This document shows positions 16,827 through 27,000 of a stretch of 64,000 nucleotides of DNA, in pieces. Positions within the stretch are counted from its first letter, which is position 1, and every line of letters starts with the position of its first letter. Position numbers and translations under genes: made by a program. The stretch is from the NCBI GenBank assembly GCA_040754075.1, contig JBFMDH010000004.1, forward strand, positions 186,001 through 250,000, given 5' to 3'. The DNA is from Acidobacteriota bacterium. Lineage in GTDB: Bacteria > Acidobacteriota > Blastocatellia > UBA7656. Below the pieces are notes generated by a model. The model was not told the origin of the DNA. It saw nothing but the letters and a program-made list of their open reading frames with translations, and ran no database searches.

Positions 16827-17750
16827 ATGGCTAGTATAGGACCACGTGAATATGCATCGAAATATTGGAATATGGAAGTGCCGATGATTAACGACGATAA
16901 TGAGATTACTAAAATTGAAAAAATTAACTTTAAAAAATACCGGCTCCACCAGGGGTGGAAGGATAATATCGCGCCTCCGGGACACGCGGAGTTTTTACAG
17001 GCAACAACCGCTTATGCCTATCGCTTAATCTCAAAAGAGAAACCCGTCAGATTGGTGGTTAAAAATATCTGGGGCGGTAAAAACGAAATCATCGTCTCGA
17101 CTATGGATACATTCAGAAAAAAAATTCAGGTGCGGGCAGTGCAGGCATTTTCCGGCAAAGGTTCGCCCGAAGATGTGCAACTCACTTTACAACTGGTGGC
17201 GCGCTGTGGACTCGCCAATAATGGATTGCAACGCTATTGCGATGAAACGGTTGACCAATATGCAAGGCTCGGTTTGGATTGCAATGGTTTTGTGGGCAAT
17301 TACCTCACTTATCGAAACGACACGGTCAAATGGAGTATAGAAGGTCCCAAAAGAAATCTGAGTGAAACCGGAATAAGAACCATCGTCGAATCTTTTGGCA
17401 CAAGACCGGTAACCAATGTCGATGATATGCTCACCCCTCGCATGTACGTTTTAGGGCTGGTTGACGGCAGCGGAACGGTCATTGACCAGTATGCCCCTAA
17501 TGGCGGCGTCGGGCATATTATGATTACTGAAGCAGTCAATAGCGCGCGCAAACAATCGGTCTATCCGCCAATTCCTAAAGAGTATTTAAATGACAAACAC
17601 CTTTGGTATATGGGCGTAGAATCCACACCCGCCGTTGGTTTGTCGCGGATTGCTTATGTGATTTTGAAAATCAACAAATACGGTGTCGCGACCGTCTGGC
17701 GTAATGAGGTGAAAAGCCTGGTCAATGTGAAAATCTATCCGGTCAGTTAA
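16827..17750 (+). CDS. Hypothetical protein, possible papain-like (NlpC/P60-type) hydrolase
   Basis: The 307-residue protein has no signal peptide. A segment LDCNGFVGNYLTYRND (about 150-165) places Cys at the start of a helix, as in NlpC/P60 and CHAP hydrolases. A later GGVGHIMITEAV (about 230) supplies a candidate catalytic His at a strand start. These are the two hallmarks of the papain-like fold, but the surrounding sequence is not a family I recognise, so this is tentative. The ATG at 16827 is preferred over TTG 16821 because AAGGAG (16811-16816) is then at normal spacing. The gene stands alone between the glycine-rich protein and UPF0182. Confidence 0.55.
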   Translation: MASIGPREYASKYWNMEVPMINDDNEITKIEKINFKKYRLHQGWKDNIAPPGHAEFLQATTAYAYRLISKEKPVRLVVKNIWGGKNEIIVSTMDTFRKKIQVRAVQAFSGKGSPEDVQLTLQLVARCGLANNGLQRYCDETVDQYARLGLDCNGFVGNYLTYRNDTVKWSIEGPKRNLSETGIRTIVESFGTRPVTNVDDMLTPRMYVLGLVDGSGTVIDQYAPNGGVGHIMITEAVNSARKQSVYPPIPKEYLNDKHLWYMGVESTPAVGLSRIAYVILKINKYGVATVWRNEVKSLVNVKIYPVS

Positions 17751-17980
17751 GCAGGGTTGGTTTTGGCAGTCAACATTCATTCTCAGGATTTTTCGATTAA
17801 GAGACCGGCAAAAGCGCGCGGAACAGATGGAAAGGCGAATCCAAAATCATTCCGTTTGTTTCGCGCGCGATATGCAGTTGATAAAAAGTGGCGTTCGCTA
17901 CTCAATAACCCGATGGCACCCGCAATAGTGAGCCGCAATGTTGATTTGCTGAGCGTGCGGGCTTGAATTATGATTGCGGC

Positions 17981-20860
17981 ATGGAAAACGGATCTTTTAT
18001 TGATGATGACGTAGTTGACATCACGCCGCGCAAACGCCGCCCCTGGCTTCGGTGGCTGATTGCCATTGTCGTTTTACTATTTTTGTTCGGCTCCTCGTTG
18101 CTTTCCATTTACATCGATGCGTTGTGGTTTTCTTCGGAAGGCTATTCGGATGTCTACTGGTATAAATTCAAACTTGGCGGCTGGTTGTTTCTCATCTTTT
18201 TTGTCGTCACCTTTTTACTGATTCGTTTACCCTTTTATTTATTGAATCGCGCTTTACCGGCGCTCACTGAACGTCCGCGTGTCAAATTCGCGTCGGTTCA
18301 AGACCTTCGGGATATTAATTTGCTGCCGGTGATTTATCGTCCGGGAGTGTGGATTTTATCGGCGGTCGTGGCGTTTTTTTCGGCAATGAACCTGAGCAGC
18401 GAATGGGCGGATTTTGCGCTCTACCTGAACGCCGCAAACACCGGCGTGACGGATGCGATTTTCAACCGCGATATCAGTTTCTATCTCTTTAAACTGCCGG
18501 TCTGGGATTTGCTTGCCAACTGGTTTCTCGCCATCTGTTTCGTGCTGTTTATTGCGACAAGTTTGCTGGCGCTATATGTGAGTTACATCGAACGCATGCG
18601 CGGCGGCGATACGGTGAAAACCAATAAACAAACGGTTGCGGCAATCAGCATTGCCAGTGCGCTGCTTGCGCTTGGTTTTGCCTTGAATACCTATTTGAAT
18701 CGCTTTGAATATCTCAGTAAACGACACGACCTGTTTTCCGGCGCAAACTATACCGATGTCAATGTGAGTCTGCCCGGTCTAACCGTCGTTATTGTGGTTT
18801 TGCTGCTTGCCCTGGTTGCTTTGCTTGCCAATGCCCTGGTGATGAAACGTGTGCGCATCATCGTCTGGAGCGCCATTATTATCGTGGCGACGTGGGTGAT
18901 TGCGATTGGCATTTTGCCGTCATCGACCTATTCGTTTTCCGTCAAGCCCAATGAACTGGCGAAAGAATCGCCCTACATTCAACATAACATCATCGCCACC
19001 AGAACGGCTTTCGGGGTTGACCGGTTTGAAGAGCGTCCCCTGCAACCGACGCCAAGCGTGACGCCCGCGCACATTCAAAACAATCGCGACACCTTGAATA
19101 ATCTCCGGCTCTGGGATCGCGACACCCTGCAAAAAGTGCTCGGTCAAATTCAAGCGATTCGTACTTATTACAAATTTGAAACGCCCGATGTTGACCGTTA
19201 TACCGTCAATGGCAAACTCCGGCAGGTGCTGCTTGCGCCGCGCGAGATGGATGTTGAGCAATTGCCCGAACAATCGCGCAATTGGATCAATCAACATATC
19301 GTTTATACGCACGGGTACGGCGTAACCGTGTCAACCGTCAATGAATTTTCGAGCGAAGGGCAACCCAATCTTTTACTGAAAAATATGCCGGTTGAAAGCG
19401 CTTCGCCGGATTTGAAAATCACCCGCCCGGAAATTTATTTTGGTGAATCGACCGATTCCCATGTCTATGTGAAAACCAAACCCCAGGGCGGAACCCTCCC
19501 TGAATTTAACTATCCGGCAGAAGGCGACAACGATTCTTACAATGTATATGAAGGGCAATCGGGAATCGCGGTTGGCGGATTGTTCCGCAAACTGGCGCTC
19601 TCGGTTTATCTGGGCGACGGAACCAATCTGCTGTTTTCCGATTATGTAACCGCGGACTCGCGGGTTTTGATGCGCCGCGATATTGAACAGCGCATTAAAA
19701 CCATTGCGCCGTTTTTAATGTATGACGATGACCCCTACATCGTCATCGGCAAGGACGGAAAACTTTACTGGATGATTGATGCCTTCACCTATTCAGACCG
19801 TTACCCTTATTCGACGGCTTATCGAGCCGCCGGTCAAAATGTGAATTACATTCGCAACTCGGTAAAAGTGGTGGTCGATGCCTATGAAGGCACGGCGAAG
19901 TTTTATGTCTTTGAACCGGATGACGCGATCATCAAATCGTATCAAAACATTTTCCCGCAGCTTTTCAAACCGGCAAGCGAAATGCCGGAGGATTTGCGCG
20001 AACACGTCCGCTATCCGAGTTTGCTCGTCAGTTTGCAGGCATTTGTTTACACCCTCTATCACATTCAAAACTCGCAGACTTTTTATAATCACGAAGACCT
20101 CTGGGCGATTGCCACCGAAGAAGGACTGAATGCGCAAAATAAGGAGGTCAATTACATGCGCCCTTACCATGTGTTGTTGCAGTTGCCGGGAACCGAAGGG
20201 CGTTTGGAATTTGCCAATATTTTACCGTTTACGCCTGCCGGTGAAGGGCGCAACAACATGATTGGCTGGCTGGCGGCGCGCAGCGATGGCGAAAAATATG
20301 GGCGCACCCTGGTTTATAGTTTTCCTAAAAATGTGACGATTAATGGACCCACGCAGATTCGCGCCCGGGTCAATCAGGATGCCTACCTGTCGCAGCAAAT
20401 GACCCTGTGGAATCAAAAGGGTTCAAGGCTGATTCGCGGCAGTATGCTGGTCATTCCGCTTGCCGATGCCTTGATGTATGTCGAGCCGTTTTATCTGCAA
20501 GCCGAAAACAGCCCGTTGCCGGAACTGCGTCAGGTGGCAATTGCCACGCAAGACCGGCTGGTGTCGGGAAAGACTTTTGAAGAAGCCTTGAATGCGTTGA
20601 TGCCCGGACTGGCAGCCCAAACGCCGGTTAGTGGTCAAGTCGCGCAACCCTCACCCACACCGTCAACCGATAAACCGTCAACTGATAAACCGTCAACCGG
20701 GCAACCATCGGAAATTGAGCGGTTGGCGAAGCAGGCTCAACAACTCATTACCGATTATGAACGCCTGTCTGCCGAAGGCAAACATCGCGATGCCGGCGAG
20801 AAGCTTGATCAATTGAAACAGGTGTTAAGCGAACTGGCGAAAAGGCGAAGCGGACAATAA
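17981..20860 (+). CDS. UPF0182 family integral membrane protein
   Basis: The 959-residue protein has about seven membrane helices in the first 300 residues. A very large extracytoplasmic domain follows, with UPF0182 hallmarks: DRYPYSTAYRAAGQNVNYIRNSVKVVVDAY, cited here in parts as SDRYPYS and NYIRNSVKVVVDAYEG, and PELRQVAIATQDRL near the end. The C terminus carries tandem PSTDKP repeats (about 890-905) and a coiled-coil tail. The family is widespread in Actinobacteria, Cyanobacteria and Acidobacteria with unknown biochemical role. ATG 17981 is chosen over TTG 17963 because it begins the acidic tail before the first helix. Confidence 0.92.
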   Translation: MENGSFIDDDVVDITPRKRRPWLRWLIAIVVLLFLFGSSLLSIYIDALWFSSEGYSDVYWYKFKLGGWLFLIFFVVTFLLIRLPFYLLNRALPALTERPRVKFASVQDLRDINLLPVIYRPGVWILSAVVAFFSAMNLSSEWADFALYLNAANTGVTDAIFNRDISFYLFKLPVWDLLANWFLAICFVLFIATSLLALYVSYIERMRGGDTVKTNKQTVAAISIASALLALGFALNTYLNRFEYLSKRHDLFSGANYTDVNVSLPGLTVVIVVLLLALVALLANALVMKRVRIIVWSAIIIVATWVIAIGILPSSTYSFSVKPNELAKESPYIQHNIIATRTAFGVDRFEERPLQPTPSVTPAHIQNNRDTLNNLRLWDRDTLQKVLGQIQAIRTYYKFETPDVDRYTVNGKLRQVLLAPREMDVEQLPEQSRNWINQHIVYTHGYGVTVSTVNEFSSEGQPNLLLKNMPVESASPDLKITRPEIYFGESTDSHVYVKTKPQGGTLPEFNYPAEGDNDSYNVYEGQSGIAVGGLFRKLALSVYLGDGTNLLFSDYVTADSRVLMRRDIEQRIKTIAPFLMYDDDPYIVIGKDGKLYWMIDAFTYSDRYPYSTAYRAAGQNVNYIRNSVKVVVDAYEGTAKFYVFEPDDAIIKSYQNIFPQLFKPASEMPEDLREHVRYPSLLVSLQAFVYTLYHIQNSQTFYNHEDLWAIATEEGLNAQNKEVNYMRPYHVLLQLPGTEGRLEFANILPFTPAGEGRNNMIGWLAARSDGEKYGRTLVYSFPKNVTINGPTQIRARVNQDAYLSQQMTLWNQKGSRLIRGSMLVIPLADALMYVEPFYLQAENSPLPELRQVAIATQDRLVSGKTFEEALNALMPGLAAQTPVSGQVAQPSPTPSTDKPSTDKPSTGQPSEIERLAKQAQQLITDYERLSAEGKHRDAGEKLDQLKQVLSELAKRRSGQ

Positions 20861-20960
20861 CTCTGAAAAGTTGGTTGCCTGTCGGGGGCTGACGACATTT
20901 TTGGTTTCCTGCAAAGACGCGGTTAAACACCGCTACTTCGAGGGGTCTTACTTCATTTTT

Positions 20961-23342
20961 TCAATTCAAACCGGCGAGCCGTTTTTTAGCGGTGATGATT
21001 TCGGGAATATCTGCGTCTGCCGCTTTCCAGGTTTGCAGAAATTCCCGGTAATAGCGGAGCGATTGTTCGCCGTCGCCTTTTCTCGCATAAGCCTCTGCCA
21101 GATAAAAATGTGCCAGCGGATAATGGGGATTGATTTTCAAGATGCGTTGAAATTCATCAATAGCCTCATCAAACTGACCGAGTTGTAGATAAGCTTTGGC
21201 GAGACAATCTTCATACGAATAAATATTCCAGGAGAGCGGGCGATGGCGCAGCGTTTCTTTGAAATGTTCGATAGCTTCAATGGATTTTCCTTCCTGTAAA
21301 GCAAGCGTGCCTTGCAGACTGTAGAAAAGTCGCAAGAAACCGCGATGTTTATACTGTGTGAAGGGAATGGTCGCCAGGACTTCAGGTTTTAAATTCTCTA
21401 CCGCCTGGCGATCCCCTCGCGCCAAAAACGTATACAGAAGGCTCATATTATTTAACGTATTCAGTCGCATGACTTGCTTTGCCAAATTGGTGGCGCGTTT
21501 GAGATCGCCTTTTTGCAAATAGACAAACGCCTGACATTCACGAGCGCGGGCGCGCTGGCGGTCGTTTGCAGCAATTTGCGCAAGTCGTTCGTACTGTTCA
21601 AGCGCGGCACGGTAGCGACCTTGCTGAAAGTATGTATGACCGAGATGGATAATGTTGACGCCGGATTCCGGGTTGATGGTTAAAGCGTGATTGTATGTTG
21701 CGATGGCTTCATCATAACGACCGAGCCACTGATAAAAAGCTGCCAGACTGTCATAGGCATTGGGGTCTTGCGGCGCGAGTTGAATGTAGCGTTCAAAAGC
21801 CGCTTGGGCTTCGTCATTTTTGCCCTGCATCTGATAGGTTTCTCCCATCGCGTTGTAAAGGTCTTTAGCCTCGGGGTCAATAATCACGCCTTGTTTGAGA
21901 ACCGCCAGAGTTTCTTCATAATTTTCCTGCGCCAGCAACAACCAACTGAGTCGTTGATAGGCTTCAACCTCCAGCGGATATTTTTCCAAAAGCTCCTGAT
22001 AGGTTTTGATTGCCTGCTCGGTATCATAGTTGGCGTTGGCAGACCAGGCGGCAATGAACAATCGTTCTTTATCGCTTAACCGCTCGCCCAGTTCGAGGGC
22101 TTTGGCAAAATAGGGTTTGGCTTTGTCGCCCTGCCCCAGGCGCACTGCATAGACATAACCGATGCGCGCATAAGCCATCGCAAATTCGCTATCGAGTGCT
22201 ATGGCTTTTTCAAGTAATTCGAGAGCTTCAGGGAATTGAAACATCTGCGTTTGCTCAAGCGCGAGCGAATAGTAACGATAGGCATTGATGTTGTCGGTCA
22301 TTACGGCGGCGAAAGGCTGCTCTTTCTCTACGCTGGTTACGCCGAGATGCGCCGTGAGTTTGTGTGATAACGCATCAACGCCTGCCAGAATCTGGTCGGG
22401 TGTATCGGCTGTCATCCCTTCGGCGGCGATGAGATTACCGGTGCGCGTGTCGTGAATCTGCGCGTCGATGCGAACCTGATCGCCAAGTTTAGCGAAACTT
22501 CCAAGAATGATGACTTCGGCTTGAGTTTTTTGCGCAAGGTCTAAAGCTTCATCCAGGCGAACCGTGGCGGCGCGCTGGTGTCCTGTGCGTTCAAACAAAA
22601 GGTGGAGTTGCTGGCGGCTGAGTACCGACAGACGATTGGAACGCGACAGGTTGGTGATCATCATATCCGCCAGACCTTCGCGTAACCAATCCAGTTCCGC
22701 AGTGGCGGATTGATTTTCAAAAAATAACACAGCCACAGATTTTTTCCCCGGCGCTTTCGATAAAGTGACTTCGGCTGTCGAACGACCGGCAGCCAATAAT
22801 TTCACTCCGGCATACAGACTCAATCCGATGATTAAGCATCCGGCAATCATGACGACCCCCTGCACCCATCGAGTCTTTAAAAAAGGTTTCCGGGGAGGCG
22901 TGGGTGAGAATAAGGCTTCACGGTTGGCGGGCAGGTTTTGAATTTCTTCTTGAATCTCATATTCAACTGAGGTGATTTCTTCGGTCTCTTCAAAAATCAA
23001 ACTGCCGGTGCGAATTTCATCAAGGTTACCGATAAAGCGATAGCCGGTTTTGGCAAATGTCTTGATGAAGCGTGGCTGTCTGGAATTGTCGCCAAGGGCT
23101 TTGCGGATTTCGACAATCGCCTGCACCAGCGCGTCATCCGTTACCGCGATGCCTTGCCAGACCTCCTGAATTAACTCGTCTTTGGTAACCAGCCGTTGGC
23201 GTTGTTCCAGCAGATAGGTGAGCACCGCCAGGGATTTTGGGCGCAGGAAGAAGGTTTCGCCGTCGCGGCGAATGCAGCCTTGCGCCAGGAGAATTTCGAC
23301 CCCTGCCGCAAAATATACCCGCTGCCCCACTTCATTCATCAT
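20961..23342 (-). CDS. Winged-helix transcription regulator with membrane anchor, TolB/FlgO-like domain and TPR repeats
   Basis: The 793-residue protein has an N-terminal OmpR/PhoB-type winged helix (about 10-108; LVTKDELIQEVWQGIAV and FIKTFAKTGYRFIGN). One membrane helix (about 163-186) follows. A domain beginning KSVAVLFFENQSATAELDWL (about 202-340) is of the kind found with adenylate cyclases and TPR regulators. About ten TPR repeats run to the end (for example FPEALELLEKAIALDSEFAMAYARIGY). It belongs to the same general class as the regulator at 10190 but uses TPRs instead of a PD40 propeller outside the membrane. It is divergent from the small CxxC protein at 23506. Confidence 0.88.
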   Translation of the reverse strand: MMNEVGQRVYFAAGVEILLAQGCIRRDGETFFLRPKSLAVLTYLLEQRQRLVTKDELIQEVWQGIAVTDDALVQAIVEIRKALGDNSRQPRFIKTFAKTGYRFIGNLDEIRTGSLIFEETEEITSVEYEIQEEIQNLPANREALFSPTPPRKPFLKTRWVQGVVMIAGCLIIGLSLYAGVKLLAAGRSTAEVTLSKAPGKKSVAVLFFENQSATAELDWLREGLADMMITNLSRSNRLSVLSRQQLHLLFERTGHQRAATVRLDEALDLAQKTQAEVIILGSFAKLGDQVRIDAQIHDTRTGNLIAAEGMTADTPDQILAGVDALSHKLTAHLGVTSVEKEQPFAAVMTDNINAYRYYSLALEQTQMFQFPEALELLEKAIALDSEFAMAYARIGYVYAVRLGQGDKAKPYFAKALELGERLSDKERLFIAAWSANANYDTEQAIKTYQELLEKYPLEVEAYQRLSWLLLAQENYEETLAVLKQGVIIDPEAKDLYNAMGETYQMQGKNDEAQAAFERYIQLAPQDPNAYDSLAAFYQWLGRYDEAIATYNHALTINPESGVNIIHLGHTYFQQGRYRAALEQYERLAQIAANDRQRARARECQAFVYLQKGDLKRATNLAKQVMRLNTLNNMSLLYTFLARGDRQAVENLKPEVLATIPFTQYKHRGFLRLFYSLQGTLALQEGKSIEAIEHFKETLRHRPLSWNIYSYEDCLAKAYLQLGQFDEAIDEFQRILKINPHYPLAHFYLAEAYARKGDGEQSLRYYREFLQTWKAADADIPEIITAKKRLAGLN

Positions 23343-23505
23343 GTTTGAAACCCTGTATTTCGGTGATTTCGGAAAAATCTCGTGACTTTTTCGTTACTTT
23401 ACCGGGCGATTTTGCCATAAGTGGTGATGACCTGATTTGAGGTCTGGTGCAGCAAATCGCCGGATAACGGCGCGGATTATACCACAACTGCAAGGCAAAA
23501 TAACG

Positions 23506-23769
23506 ATGATCAAACGCAACACGAAGATGAAAATTATCACCATCCGCCGTCATAAAACGTTCAGTTTGCCTGTGGAAGTTTTACGCCGTCATTGTCCGGT
23601 TTGCCAATGTGAGGTCGAAATGATGACCACCAGGTATATGGCAAAGATATCAGATGATGAACTTCAAAGACTGGTCAGGTTGATTGAGACAGGACAGGCG
23701 CACGCCATGCAAATTGTCAATGGCAGCTTACTCATTTGTACAAATTCACCTGCTCCTGACGAACTCTAA
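23506..23769 (+). CDS. Small CxxC protein divergent from the TPR regulator
   Basis: The 87-residue protein contains HCPVCQCEVEMMTTRYMAKI (about 29-48) and ends with a VNGSLLICTNS segment. It aligns along most of its length with the protein at 12598-12951: a CxxC followed by E-V-x-M, a helical middle, a Gly-x-x-His, then Gly-x-Leu-Leu-x-Cys. The cysteines may bind zinc. The start is placed at ATG 23506; the frame stays open to 23437, but no ribosome-binding site supports that. A second ATG at 23527 is also possible. A function with the divergent regulator is inferred from the repeated arrangement. Confidence 0.65.
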   Translation: MIKRNTKMKIITIRRHKTFSLPVEVLRRHCPVCQCEVEMMTTRYMAKISDDELQRLVRLIETGQAHAMQIVNGSLLICTNSPAPDEL

Positions 23770-24023
23770 CCGTCAATGTCCTAAGTTCAGGTTAGACCCA
23801 AATGAATTGCCATAAAGATGAACAGGGCTGGGAAAGCCAGTCGGGTCTATAGAGCAGATTAACCAGGAATCACTTTGAATAGGATAGCTAACTTCAGGAG
23901 TTCTACGACCGTTGTATCTGTTCAAGTTTAAACAGACCGTCAGAGTCGTTGCGCTCCAACCGGTCTTCGTGCGCCAAACAGGAACGAAACCTCAATAATT
24001 CACCAATGCAAGGAGGAATGGGT

Positions 24024-27000
24024 ATGACTCAACGCAAGAAATTCGCGCTTTGTATGGTTTTCATTTTAGTTGCCAACTTGCCGGCAATCTTTTCGAGCGC
24101 GTCCATTTTGCCGTCAGCACCCGGCTTTAAATCGCCAGCGAAGGACAGCCCAACCTCACCCCTTGCCAGTATGCTCAATGCAGACGGAACGCTCAATTTG
24201 AAGACCGGTTTTAGTGGCAGCTTGAATGCGAGCGGTTGGCGTATGGAAACCACCGAGTCGGGAGAGCCGCGCTTTATTCAACAGTCGCCACAGGCAGCGG
24301 GCGACGAGAAATGGGATACGCAATTCAACAATCCCGGTGCTAATAGCACGGTCAATGTCATCACCATTAACGGTTCGGATATTTATTTCGGCGGCGGCTT
24401 CACAGCCATCGGCAATATCGCCGCCAACCGTATCGCCAGGTGGAACACCACTACAAATACCTGGTCGGCGTTTGGCAACGGTGTTAGTCACTCGGTCTAT
24501 GCGATTGCCATTAGCGGTGCGGACATCTATGTCGGCGGCGATTTTACAACCGTTATCGGGGTTAGCGGAACCCCGAAGATTGCCAAATGGAACACCACGA
24601 CGAGCACTTGGTCGGCGCTTGGCACGGGCGCTGATAACGCAGTCAACGCCCTCGCCTTCGTCGGTTCAGACCTTTACGCTGCCGGTCTTTTCTCGAGTAT
24701 GAGCGGCGTGAGTGGCACAAGTCGCATTGCCAAGTGGAACGGCAGCAGTTGGTCGGCAGTTGGCACGGGCACAGGCGCTAATCTCGGACTCAACTCGCTT
24801 GCCGTCAATGGAACCGATTTGTATATCGGCGGCGGCGTCACCAATATCCACGGCGTCGCTGTTAGCCGCGTCGCTAAATATGCCACCACCACAGGGACTT
24901 GGTCGGCGCTTGGCAACATCGCCACCAATTCGCTCAACAACAGCGTCAATGCGCTTGCCATTAGTGGCGGCTTTCTTTATGTCGGCGGCAGTTTCACCAG
25001 CGTCACAGGGGTTAGCGGCACGAGTGGCATTGCGCGTTTCAACCTGACGACGAATACCTGGTCAACGGTTGGCGGCGGCGTTAGCGGCACGGTCTTCGCT
25101 CTCGGCGTCAACGGCTCGGATATTTATGTCGGTGGCAACATCACGCTGGCAGGCGGCGGCAGCGTTAATCGTGTTGCCAGGTTCGACGGCAGCAGTTGGT
25201 CGGCGCTGGGAACATTGAGCAATAACGGTGTGATTGGCGAAAGCGCGACCGTCAATGCTTTTGCGGCGAGCGGGGGTTTTGTTTATGTCGGCGGTTTTTT
25301 TAGCAATGCTGGGAACGGCGCGGGAAATTGCCTTGCAAGATGGAACGGCAGCAGTTGGTCGGCGATTATTAGCGGCAACGGTATCGGCAGTAATGGGCTG
25401 GGGGCTGTCAACGCCATTGCCGTGAACGGTACGGATGTCTATGTTGGCGGACGCTTCACGGGAGTTGGCGGCATTCCCGCCAACGGTATAGCCAAATGGA
25501 ACGGCACAACCTGGTCAGCGATGGGGACGGGTCTCGTTGGCATTGCCGGTCTGGGCATTGCCAACGCCATTGCCGTAAACGGTACGGATGTTTATGTCGG
25601 CGGATTCTTTTCGACCGCCGGAGGCGTGAGCGCCAATAACATTGCCAAATGGAACGGCACGAGTTGGTCGGCGCTCGGCAGTCCGACCAACGGCGTCAAC
25701 AACGAAGTCAAAGCCATCGCCGTAAACAGCAGCGGCGAGGTTTATGTCGGGGGGGCTTTTACTGCGGCAGGGGGAGCCAGCGTCAATCGAATCGCCAGGT
25801 GGAGCGGTACGAGTTGGTCGGCGCTTGGCAGTCCGACCAATGGCGTTGATAGCATCGTCAACGCCATTGCCGCAAGCGGCACGGACATTTATGTAGGTGG
25901 ACAATTTACGACGGCGGGCGGGGGTAGTGCCATTCGTATTGCCAAATGGAATGGCACGAGTTGGTCGGCGATGGGTAGCGGCATCGGCAACACGGTCAGA
26001 GCTATTGCCGTGAACAGCGCCGACCTTTATGTTGGCGGCGACTTCACTGGCGGCGTCGCGCGTTGGAACGGCACGAGTTGGGTGGCTTTGGGAAGCGGCG
26101 TCAACGGTATCGTCAACGCGATAGGGGTGAACGGCGCGGATGTCTATGTCGGCGGATTTTTTACAACGGCGGGCGGCTCCGGCGCTAGTCACATCGCCCG
26201 TTGGGACGGTGCGAATTGGACAACGCTAGGTAGCGGCATGAGCGGCGAGGTTAAAGCGATCAAGTTGACGAACAGCGACGCTTTTGTCGGCGGCAGTTTT
26301 TTAATTGCCGGTATCGTTCCCTCGACGTACTTTGCCAAATATCAAATTGCTACGTCGTTTGTCAGCAGTTCAAGCACCGATTGGCATACCGCTTCTAATT
26401 GGGGCGGCGGGCAAGTGCCGTCGGCAACTGATGACATTAATCTTCCCGGCGGCGGAATCACAGATATTACCTCAACGGACGTGACCGCACGCAACTTGAC
26501 GGTGGCTTCCGGTCGCACCCTCAACATCAACGCTGGTCGCACACTTACCGTAAATGGCAGCTTGAATGTTGCAGGGACAATTGCCGGAAGCGGCACCCTC
26601 ATCTTCAATGGTTCGCTATTCGAGCATAACAGCGCCTCAGCGATTCCGAATGCAATCTTTCAAGGCAGCGCCGCACAAACCATTGCCGGCAATGGCAACG
26701 GCACTTTCACCAATTTAACCATCAATAATTCAGTGGGGGTAACCTTGGCTGCGAATCTTGCAGTAAACGGCGCGCTAAATCTGACGACCGATCTCAATAC
26801 CGGGTCATTCGTTTTAATCATGCCCAATTCAGCAACCTCAACCGGCGCTGGCGATGTGGTTGGTAATGTGAAGCGCACAGGTATCGTCAACGGCTCAACC
26901 ATCGCGTTTGGCAATGTTGATAATAACCTCACCTTTAATTCAGGGACGCCGCCTGCGGATGTCACCATCAATTTAGCCAAATCAATGCCTTCAAGTATAA

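Noticed and set aside
17757-17966. 69-codon frame before the UPF0182 gene
   Set aside because: No ribosome-binding site, basic random-looking composition, and it begins right after the preceding stop.
24156-26192. Several long open frames antisense or out of frame in the propeller region
   Set aside because: They are shadows produced by the repetitive GC-rich coding blocks of the 1902-residue protein.
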